From NCBI GenBank assembly GCA_029249345.1, contig JAQWHM010000001.1, positions 257,959 to 321,958 of the forward strand: a stretch of DNA of 64,000 bases. The letters run 5' to 3'. The notes under the pieces were generated by a model. That model was given only the letters and a program-made list of their open reading frames with translations. It searched no databases and had not been told where the DNA came from. This document shows, piece by piece, positions 16,597-23,837 of the stretch. Each line of letters begins with the position of its first letter. Positions within the stretch are counted from its first letter, which is position 1. Source of the DNA: UBA10348 sp002469915. GTDB lineage: Bacteria > Bacteroidota > Rhodothermia > Rhodothermales > UBA10348. Position numbers and translations under genes: made by a program.

Positions 16597-17692
16597 ACCC
16601 ATCTCATCCGATGCGCCTCGCCCTGAAAGGCCTGTTTGGGTCGTTCAACTCACTATTTTTGCCGGGATCTTTGGATTTCTGCTGCTTGCTGTCCCGCCTA
16701 TCATAGATATCGTCCGGGTTTTTCTCCCGGATGAAGTCGACCCTCGTGGACAACTTGATCTATATGCCGATTCCCCTTGGGCGGAGACTCATTTCGTTGA
16801 GTTTAATAACCTCGAAACAGAATACTACGACTTCATTGGATGGCGACGCAAAGCCTTCGACGGCGAAACCATTCATATTGGTGCAGATGGAATCCGTTCT
16901 ACCGCGCCCTCTTCTGAACCAGCAGATTCAGCAGAAACCGTTTACTTCATGGGCGGCTCTGTCGTTTGGGGCACTGGATCAAGAGATCAGAATACGATTG
17001 CGTCCATTTATGCGCGAGAAACAGGCTCGGTTGTAACGAATTACGGCGAATCCGCCTGGATTGCTCAGCAGTCCACCAATCTGTTAATCAGATTGTACTC
17101 CCAAAAAAGGAGTGCAGATCGTGTGTATTCTATTGATGGCGTAAATGAGGTGCTGCATAAATGCCGAGCGGAAAACGCCCCCTTATCCGGCGGCCGGGAG
17201 CAGCGGTTTCGCTCCTTGATTGCATCACCCAAACCCCTGACGACGCTCTATGCCGTTCGTCCACTTCTTTTTATGCTATCCGAATTACGGCGCGCAATCG
17301 CACCATCTCCGGATCCATCTGCTTTATTTGACTGTGATACCAACCCAGAAAAAGCCGAACAGATTGCGCGGAATTTGGTGGTGAATTGGATGGCATCACG
17401 TGATCTAGTGGAGGCCAACGGTGGCCGTTTCATCCCCGTACTTCAGCCGGTCGCTTATTTGGGTTCACCGTCCGTCGAACACCTTCCAGAAATCAACGAT
17501 GTGAGCCCGCTCGGACACCAATTCCAGACGGTTTACCCGATCATTATCCAGATACTGAACGAAACGGACCTTAGTTGGCTAGACCTTACTGATGTTTTTG
17601 ATTCTACGCCAAGAGTTTACATCGACTTCTGCCATGTGGTATCTTCGGGTAACTCCGTATTGGTCGATCGTCTTCTCTCAAGTAAAGAATGA
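16583..17692 (+). CDS. SGNH-hydrolase-like membrane protein of a carbamoyltransferase module
   Basis: A 369-residue protein with one N-terminal transmembrane helix (about residues 19-41) and an external domain. The block-I-like motif is YFMGGSVVWGTGSRDQNTI, in which GGS replaces the classical GDS. Further on are NYGESAWIAQQ (Gly block) and SIDGVNEV (Asn block: DGxNE), and the C-terminal YIDFCHVVSSGN holds a possible catalytic Asp/His pair. Proteins like this occur with DUF5989, carbamoyltransferase and SxtJ genes in polysaccharide loci, as here. Two ATGs (16583 and 16586) overlap the sulfatase end, and the stop overlaps the following small gene (ATGA). A role in acylating or deacylating a surface glycan is likely but inferred. 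Confidence 0.75.
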   Translation: MMPDKPISSDAPRPERPVWVVQLTIFAGIFGFLLLAVPPIIDIVRVFLPDEVDPRGQLDLYADSPWAETHFVEFNNLETEYYDFIGWRRKAFDGETIHIGADGIRSTAPSSEPADSAETVYFMGGSVVWGTGSRDQNTIASIYARETGSVVTNYGESAWIAQQSTNLLIRLYSQKRSADRVYSIDGVNEVLHKCRAENAPLSGGREQRFRSLIASPKPLTTLYAVRPLLFMLSELRRAIAPSPDPSALFDCDTNPEKAEQIARNLVVNWMASRDLVEANGGRFIPVLQPVAYLGSPSVEHLPEINDVSPLGHQFQTVYPIIIQILNETDLSWLDLTDVFDSTPRVYIDFCHVVSSGNSVLVDRLLSSKE

Positions 17693-17841
17693 TATCAAAG
17701 CTCAAAGCAATTGCCGGATTTCTCAAAACGCGAAGGAAGTATTGGATGCTTCCTATTGTCCTAACGCTGTTGATTCTGAGCGTGCTGCTTGTTTTTGCTG
17801 AGGGCAGTGCTCTCGCTCCGTTTATTTACGCTTTGTTTTAG
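17689..17841 (+). CDS. DUF5989-type small membrane protein
   Basis: A 50-residue protein: a basic N-terminus (MISKLKAIAGFLKTRRKYW), a single long hydrophobic helix, and the ending EGSALAPFIYALF. The short RRKYW...LP start, the ES/EGSALAPFIY end and its place between an SGNH-like gene and a carbamoyltransferase match the DUF5989 family. The function is unknown; the constant association suggests it helps hold the module at the membrane. Its ATG overlaps the SGNH-like stop (ATGA), so expression is coupled. Small genes of this size are often missed in annotation. Confidence 0.85.
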   Translation: MISKLKAIAGFLKTRRKYWMLPIVLTLLILSVLLVFAEGSALAPFIYALF

Positions 17842-17844
17842 ACC

Positions 17845-17868
17845 TAGAAGCCATAATTAGGGCTTCTA
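17845..17868 (+). promoter_or_regulatory. Hairpin between DUF5989-type gene and carbamoyltransferase
   Basis: A perfect 8-base inverted repeat (TAGAAGCC and GGCTTCTA) around an 8-base loop, four bases after the DUF5989-type stop and 40 bases before the carbamoyltransferase start. There is no T-run, so it is not a standard terminator. It may protect the upstream mRNA or tune expression of the downstream gene. Confidence 0.4.
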
Positions 17869-17908
17869 ACCGGTTTACCTTCATTTTCGATACCAGATCT
17901 AGAATCTC

Positions 17909-19729
17909 TTGCCCACTTTTATCCTCGGGATCTCTGCCTATTACCACGACTCTGCAGCATGCATTGTACGTGATGGAGAAGTTGTGGCAGCAGCTCAGGA
18001 AGAACGTTTTACTCGGATTAAACATGATCACCGCTTCCCTAAAAACGCAGTTCAATATTGCCTAAAAGCGGCTGGCATTACAGCCGAAGAAGTGGATCAC
18101 GTCGCGTTTTACGACAAGCCATGGCTCAAATTCGAACGACTGCTTGAAACGTATGTCGCATTTGCACCAGCTGGGCTTCCCTCTTTCATTAAGTCCATGC
18201 CATTGTGGTTGAAAGAGAAGCTTTGGATGGAAGACTCCATAAAAAAGGATATCGGCTACGAAGGTGATGTCTTTTTCCCAGAACATCATCAGTCCCATGC
18301 TGCGTCTGCCTTTTACCCTTCTCCTTACGAGCGCGCTGCCGTCCTGACACTCGATGGTGTCGGTGAGTGGGCAACTACATCTTGGGGAGTTGCTCATGGC
18401 AATACGATGACCCCGCTGGGCGAAATTCGTTTTCCCCATAGCATTGGGCTGCTCTATTCCGCATTCACGTATTACACGGGATTCAAAGTTAATTCCGGCG
18501 AATACAAGGTGATGGGCTTGGCCCCTTACGGCGAGCCCAAATACAAGGACCTGATTCTCGAGCACTTGGTGGACCTCAAAGAAGACGGGTCTTTCCGCAT
18601 GGACATGCGGTATTTTAATTACTGTCAGGGCCTAACGATGACATCGCCCCGGTTCCATCGCTTGTTTGGAGCAGAACCCCGTCAGCCTGAATCCGAAATC
18701 ACCCAACGTGAAATGGATCTAGCTCGGTCGGTTCAGGAAGTGGTGGAAGAAATTATCATCCGCATTGCCAGACATGTCCGTAAAGAAACAGGTGAGCGGT
18801 ATCTCTGTCTTGCGGGTGGCGTAGCACTCAACTGCGTGGCAAATGGGAAGCTACTGCGCGAAGGCATTTTTGATGACATTTGGATCCAGCCTGCCGCCGG
18901 TGATGCGGGTGGAGCTCTCGGAGCGGCTTTGTTCATCTGGTATCAACATCTCGGTAACCCACGAGAAGTCGAAGCCGGTGTAAAAGACTTGCAAAGTGGC
19001 TCTTATTTGGGCCCCTCGTACGAAGACGCTGCGATTAAGGAATGGGCTTCACTAAATGGAGCTGTAGGGACCCCGCTCGAAGACGACGAGCTCATGGGAC
19101 GGTCTGCTGAATTACTCGATGATGGCAAGGTAATTGGGTGGTTTCAAGGCCGTATGGAATTTGGACCGCGCGCACTTGGTGGGCGGAGCATCTTGGGCGA
19201 CGCCCGCAATACGGACATGCAGACTACGCTCAATTTGAAGATCAAATTTCGTGAGTCTTTTCGCCCTTTTGCCCCCTCCTGTCTCGAATCTGACGTCTCT
19301 GAGCTCTTCGAATTGGATCGACCATCACCGTATATGTTGATGGTGGCTCCCGTGAATAAGGAACGCTGCATACCGATGCCGGACAACGAGTTATTCGGTA
19401 TCGAACAACTCAGAGTACAGCGTTCGGACGTACCGGCCATCACCCATGTAGATTATTCAGCTCGCGTTCAGACCATTGATGGCGTACACAACAAACGCTT
19501 CCACGATCTGATTGCTCGTTTTAAAGACAAAACGGGTTATGGCGTTGTAGTCAACACCTCGTTCAACGTGCGCGGCGAACCGATCGTTTGCTCGTTAGAC
19601 GATGCATATATCTGCTTTATGCGCACCGAAATGGATGTACTCGTGCTGGGTAATATGCTCTTCCTTAAAGAAGACCAGCCCGAGTTTAAGGATCACGATG
19701 ATTGGCGCAAGACCTACGCCCTAGACTAA
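17909..19729 (+). CDS. Carbamoyltransferase, NodU/CmcH/TobZ family
   Basis: A 606-residue enzyme. The N-terminal YrdC/Kae1-like ATPase domain starts ILGISAYYHDSAACIV and contains PEHHQSHAASAFYPS (metal-binding His) and VLTLDGVGEW. The C-terminal carbamoyltransferase domain includes FGPRALGGRSILGDAR and VVNTSFNVRGEPIV. The family moves a carbamoyl group from carbamoyl phosphate through carbamoyl-AMP onto a hydroxyl of a sugar or secondary metabolite. The start is a TTG at 17909 (MPTFILGIS); no ATG fits, and no strong Shine-Dalgarno is seen. Set between the DUF5989-type and SxtJ-like genes, it probably decorates a surface polysaccharide. The acceptor is unknown. Confidence 0.93.
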   Translation: MPTFILGISAYYHDSAACIVRDGEVVAAAQEERFTRIKHDHRFPKNAVQYCLKAAGITAEEVDHVAFYDKPWLKFERLLETYVAFAPAGLPSFIKSMPLWLKEKLWMEDSIKKDIGYEGDVFFPEHHQSHAASAFYPSPYERAAVLTLDGVGEWATTSWGVAHGNTMTPLGEIRFPHSIGLLYSAFTYYTGFKVNSGEYKVMGLAPYGEPKYKDLILEHLVDLKEDGSFRMDMRYFNYCQGLTMTSPRFHRLFGAEPRQPESEITQREMDLARSVQEVVEEIIIRIARHVRKETGERYLCLAGGVALNCVANGKLLREGIFDDIWIQPAAGDAGGALGAALFIWYQHLGNPREVEAGVKDLQSGSYLGPSYEDAAIKEWASLNGAVGTPLEDDELMGRSAELLDDGKVIGWFQGRMEFGPRALGGRSILGDARNTDMQTTLNLKIKFRESFRPFAPSCLESDVSELFELDRPSPYMLMVAPVNKERCIPMPDNELFGIEQLRVQRSDVPAITHVDYSARVQTIDGVHNKRFHDLIARFKDKTGYGVVVNTSFNVRGEPIVCSLDDAYICFMRTEMDVLVLGNMLFLKEDQPEFKDHDDWRKTYALD

Positions 19730-19743
19730 AAAACCGGCTACTT

Positions 19744-20154
19744 ATGCCCTTACAAAACGACAAAAAAGAGCTGCGGAAATTTGGCTACGTCATGGCTGGA
19801 GCATTCGCCCTGCTTGCTTCCTTACTATGGTGGAAGAATGATTTTGCGTCTTGGTCCACCTACCCCGTAATTTTTGGTAGTCTGAGCGCTCTATTTCTGA
19901 CCATCGGGCTCCTCATTCCCATGCTTCTCAGCCCCATAGAATGGGCCTGGATGAAGCTGGCACATGTCATGGGATTTGTCATGACGAGGTTCATCTTGAC
20001 CGTCACATATGTTCTGATCATTGTCCCAACCGGTTTAATTTTCAAATTAATGGGAAAAGATCTTCTAGACAGAAAGCTGAATAAGAACGCGGAAAGCTAT
20101 TGGATCTCTGCCGAATCAGATGGTCCTTGGACGCGTCCAGACAAGCCGTACTAG
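19744..20154 (+). CDS. SxtJ-like membrane protein
   Basis: A 136-residue membrane protein starting MPLQNDKKELRKFGYVM, with hydrophobic segments near residues 14-28, 35-57 and 70-95, and the ending SYWISAESDGPW. The RKFG start, the PxEWAWMKLAHVMGFVMTRFIL segment and the final YW...DGPW pattern match SxtJ-family proteins, which accompany carbamoyltransferases of the SxtI/NodU type. No reaction is known. It starts 14 bases after the carbamoyltransferase stop and ends the operon. Confidence 0.8.
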   Translation: MPLQNDKKELRKFGYVMAGAFALLASLLWWKNDFASWSTYPVIFGSLSALFLTIGLLIPMLLSPIEWAWMKLAHVMGFVMTRFILTVTYVLIIVPTGLIFKLMGKDLLDRKLNKNAESYWISAESDGPWTRPDKPY

Positions 20155-20258
20155 ATTTTTCTCATCTTATCATTCTGATATGATATAGACCCCTTTTCAT
20201 GTTGGCAAGGTTCTTGAAGTAGTGTCCATTCAATATCGTCACTACCTGGATACCACTC

Positions 20259-21041
20259 ATGGGCATCACCACCCATTGGGCTACAAAAAGGTCGCTTAAA
20301 ACCTTTTTAGCCTGCTTTTTGATTACCTCTGTCTCTTCAATTCTACCTGTTCTTGCACAAGTCTCTCCAACTGCGGATGGGCGTGTCATTTTGATAACAG
20401 TAGACGGAATGAGATCCGATGTGATACAATCCTTCGGTCCTGAGTTACTTCCCGGATTTCATCGACTGATGCAGGAGGGCTCTTCGACGCTAAATGCTCG
20501 ACCAGATCCGGAGTTTTCACTTACCCTCCCTAATCATACCTCAATGTTTACCGGACGGTATGTAGGAGATCTGGAAGGACACAACTGGTATGAAAACACC
20601 GATATGCCTTCTAACGAAACGCTTCATAACAACAAAGGCGAGTACGTAGCCAGTCCGTTTGGAGACATAGAGATCAAGATCACAGGACTCCGCCCGGGTG
20701 AAAAATTATTTGAAGAATTACTTATCGGCGATAACGTCTCTGCGACAACCCACCCTTTGATTTCTTGCGCAGAAGAGTCTTATCCAAATAGACTCGAATT
20801 AGAACAAGGTCTTCTCGCATTATCAGCCGCCATCGACCAACAAGACAGCCGTGCAGCCAGAGTGCACTTATTACGGCTTGTTCCGAGCTTTACACCGACG
20901 TCAAAAAATGTAGACCACCTACTAGAAGACAATTCACCTAGGCAAACAAGTGGAAACTTTGCCACTGATAAATCTGCAGCAAAACCTATTTCACGATCTA
21001 ACGGATTGTCCGGTATTCAATTTGAACACGGGAAAATTTAA
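20259..21041 (+). pseudogene. Chimeric ORF: phosphodiesterase N-terminus joined to CapD/WbpM C-terminus
   Basis: A continuous 260-codon frame made of two unrelated parts. Residues 1-134 are the start of a secreted alkaline-phosphatase-superfamily nucleotide pyrophosphatase/phosphodiesterase: a signal peptide ending PVLAQ, then VILITVDGMRSD (metal Asp) and FSLTLPNHTSMFTGR (nucleophile region). Where that family continues with a DVVHDAG-type segment, the frame switches near base 20661 to GDIEIKITGLRPGEKLFEEL and TTHPLIS, the C-terminal end of a CapD/WbpM-type nucleotide-sugar 4,6-dehydratase. Neither catalytic domain is complete. It looks like a deletion or recombination scar, or possibly an assembly error; a stable novel fusion protein seems unlikely because both halves are truncated. 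Confidence 0.8.
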
Positions 21042-21100
21042 TAAGGACGGCTTGGTTAATACCTGATGGGGGCTATCAACGCTACTAACTACGCCCCAGC

Positions 21101-22147
21101 TTATTTCATTTCCTGCTTCGCAATGCGCAGATCAGACTCGACCATTTCTTGGGTCATAGAGGCCAAGTCATACTCGTGCGTCCATCCAAGCTTCGTTTTC
21201 GCTTTCGTTGGGTCTCCTAGCAATTCCTCAACTTCCGCCGGTCGATAGTAGCGTGGATCAACTGAGATCACGGTTTTTCCAGTTGCCGTGTCTATTCCGA
21301 TTTCATCTGGGCCTGTCCCCTCAAATCGAAGAGATATGCCCGCGGCTTTGAAGGCGTTCAGACAAAAATCGCGAACCGTGGTCATAACGCCTGTCGCCAA
21401 GACGAAATCTTCGGGTTTGTCTTGTTGCAGCATGAGCCACATACCTCGAACATAGTCTTTAGCATGCCCCCAATCGCGCTGTGCATCCAAATTGCCCAAG
21501 TACAACATGTCTTGGGTGCCTAGACTAATTCGCGCGGCAGCCCGGGTAATTTTCCGGGTCACAAACGTCTCTCCACGAATTGGGCTCTCATGGTTGAACA
21601 AAATGCCGTTACAGGCAAACATGTCGTAGGCCTCTCGGTAATTGACCGTAATCCAGTAGCCATACAATTTGGCAACGGCGTACGGAGACCGGGGATAAAA
21701 GGGGGTGGTTTCCCGCTGGGGGACTTCTTGAACCAGTCCATACAGCTCCGAGGTAGAAGCCTGATAGAACTTCGTATCCTTCTCTCTACCGATGATGCGA
21801 ATCGCCTCCAACAACCGAAGCACACCCAGCGCATCGGTATTGGCCGTGTATTCAGGCATATCAAAACTAACCTGAACGTGACTCTGGGCACCCAGATTAT
21901 AAATCTCGTCTGGCTGAACTTCCTGAACAATCCGAATCAGATTGGCTGAGTCGGTTAGATCTCCATAATGTAAATGGAATCTTGATTCCGCTATGTGAGG
22001 ATCTTTATACAGATGATCAATCCGAGCTGTATTGAACGAACTGGAACGGCGCTTGAGGCCATGGACTTCATACCCTTCAGCAAGTAAAAGCTCGGACAAA
22101 TAAGCTCCGTCTTGGCCTGTTGTACCGGTAATGAGTGCTTTTTTCAT
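21101..22147 (-). CDS. gmd: GDP-mannose 4,6-dehydratase
   Basis: A 348-residue short-chain-dehydrogenase-type enzyme that converts GDP-D-mannose to GDP-4-keto-6-deoxy-D-mannose. Visible are the NADP-binding GTTGQDGAYLSEL, the family signature LKRRSSSFNTARIDHLY, the catalytic STSELYG and YPRSPYAVAKLYGYW (Tyr-x-x-x-Lys), and the GILFNHESPIRGETFVTRKI segment typical of GMD. The start at 22147 gives MKKALITGTTGQ; the frame extends 15 codons upstream without support. The product can go on to fucose, rhamnose or perosamine; the neighbouring DegT aminotransferase favours an amino sugar. Confidence 0.96.
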   Translation of the reverse strand: MKKALITGTTGQDGAYLSELLLAEGYEVHGLKRRSSSFNTARIDHLYKDPHIAESRFHLHYGDLTDSANLIRIVQEVQPDEIYNLGAQSHVQVSFDMPEYTANTDALGVLRLLEAIRIIGREKDTKFYQASTSELYGLVQEVPQRETTPFYPRSPYAVAKLYGYWITVNYREAYDMFACNGILFNHESPIRGETFVTRKITRAAARISLGTQDMLYLGNLDAQRDWGHAKDYVRGMWLMLQQDKPEDFVLATGVMTTVRDFCLNAFKAAGISLRFEGTGPDEIGIDTATGKTVISVDPRYYRPAEVEELLGDPTKAKTKLGWTHEYDLASMTQEMVESDLRIAKQEMK

Positions 22148-22324
22148 GAGGTCCGTATCGTTTTCTATTAACATGGTTGGGGTAATCGTCACACCAGAGC
22201 CCTTAAGTTAATCAATGACCTCGGTTAAAGGAATGACCAATAGGTAGAACGTGGTGGATCAAACAGGTCCACCAGAAAAATGTACAGTTGTTTTGTGCCG
22301 GTCCAATCCCGAATAGCCCAGGAT

Positions 22325-23611
22325 CTACTTTGAAATACGGCTTTGTACGCTCGGTTGAATGCTATTGGGTACTGTCTTCCTGGAGCGCGCTGGTCTGTCA
22401 GCTCGACTAACTTTTTTCGTTGCCCTTGCTGCTTGATTCATGACCTCTATCACGCGATCTGCCATTTCATTGGTCATTTGCGGATAAATAGGTAACGAGA
22501 TTTCCGAATTACTCATCGAGACAGCTTGCGGAACGGAGGAGCTCGAATAGCCTAACTCTTTGAAGAGGGTTAGTTCTGGCAAGGGAATGAAATGGACGTT
22601 TACGGCTACGTCTTGCGCGGCCGCAAAATCAATTATCTCATCTCGTTGAGCAACCCACTCTGGATGAAGGCGAACGGCAAATAGATGATACGATGACTGG
22701 CGGGTATCCAATTGACTGACCGGCATCCTGAAGAACGCATGGTCCAACCCACTTTCATAGCGCTCAAATATTTCGCGTCGTCTCCTCAACGCACTTGGGT
22801 ATGTTACAATCTGCCCAAGGCCGATGGCAGCACAGATGTCAGGCATGTTCATTTTCATGCCATCCGTGACGATATCATATCGCCAGCCTCCCGCTTTACT
22901 CTTTGCAAACGCATCTTTAGTCTGGCCATTAAGCCGATGAAGCGTAAACCATTTCTCTTCTAATTCTACCTCAAACCATGGAGGTAAATTTAACACGATC
23001 ATGCCACCCTCAGCCGTAGTTAAGTTCTTTACGGCGTGGGTAGAATAGATTGTAATATCTCCCCCCATTGCTGCCGATAATCCATTCCAACGTGCTCCCA
23101 AAGAATGCGCGGCATCCGTTAAGATGGCAATCCGACCAAATTTTTCCTGAATTCGGCTGGTTGGCTCAAATTCGTCCGCAGCCGCCTCTACCTCGGCTCG
23201 AATAGCCGAGTAATCCGCCGGTAGGCCACCAAAATCTACGGGGATGATCGCCTTAGTGCGCTCTGTGATCAAGGCACTAAGCTTCTTAGGATCAAGGCAA
23301 AAGTCATCTCCGGAATCGCACATCACCGGTGTTGCTCCGGCATGTAAGACGCTCAAGGCCGTGGCTGCATACGTATAAGCCGGAATAATCACCTCATCGC
23401 CTGGCTGAATACCCAGCCACTTTAGGGCCAGAATAGCTCCTGAAGACCATGAATTAACTGCTATGGACGCTTGGCCTTCCGTGTAAGCTGTAAACTCCTG
23501 TTCCAGTGCGCGCGACTTAGGACCGGTAGTAATCCAACCAGATTCCAACACTTCTTGAACGTGCTGAAAGACCTGATCTGTAATAAAGGGAGGTGAAAAA
23601 GGAATTTTCAT
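22325..23611 (-). CDS. DegT/DnrJ/EryC1/StrS-family sugar aminotransferase
   Basis: A 428-residue PLP enzyme that aminates a keto-sugar nucleotide. The start MKIPFSPPFITDQV...SGWITTGP is characteristic of the family. The PLP site includes PAYTYAATALSVLHAG, Asp 166 in LTDAAHSLGA and the Schiff-base Lys 195 in YSTHAVKNLTTAEGG. I chose the ATG at 23611; the frame continues 48 codons upstream with no family match. The last 35 residues are basic and Ser/Arg-rich and look like an extra tail. Next to gmd it could make GDP-perosamine, or it could be the WbpE-type step for the WbpA/WbpB pathway nearby; sequence alone does not decide. Confidence 0.88.
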   Translation of the reverse strand: MKIPFSPPFITDQVFQHVQEVLESGWITTGPKSRALEQEFTAYTEGQASIAVNSWSSGAILALKWLGIQPGDEVIIPAYTYAATALSVLHAGATPVMCDSGDDFCLDPKKLSALITERTKAIIPVDFGGLPADYSAIRAEVEAAADEFEPTSRIQEKFGRIAILTDAAHSLGARWNGLSAAMGGDITIYSTHAVKNLTTAEGGMIVLNLPPWFEVELEEKWFTLHRLNGQTKDAFAKSKAGGWRYDIVTDGMKMNMPDICAAIGLGQIVTYPSALRRRREIFERYESGLDHAFFRMPVSQLDTRQSSYHLFAVRLHPEWVAQRDEIIDFAAAQDVAVNVHFIPLPELTLFKELGYSSSSVPQAVSMSNSEISLPIYPQMTNEMADRVIEVMNQAARATKKVSRADRPARSRKTVPNSIQPSVQSRISK

Positions 23612-23837
23612 CGGTGGCTCAAAGATATAGGGGTGAGGCTGGTAGGGAAGGTATCGGCCACTTCCCTGATTTTTTAACTCCACCACACCACTGGACAACC
23701 TATCTATTCGGTTAGGTTTTGCCACGTCAGGGGTGGCCAGCGCAGCAGTATCCACCGCGGCAGGGTTGCCACCGCAGCAATGCTGTTAAGTTTGATGGTT
23801 TTTCTCCATATTGCCTTCCCACCAAAACCCTGCAAGT

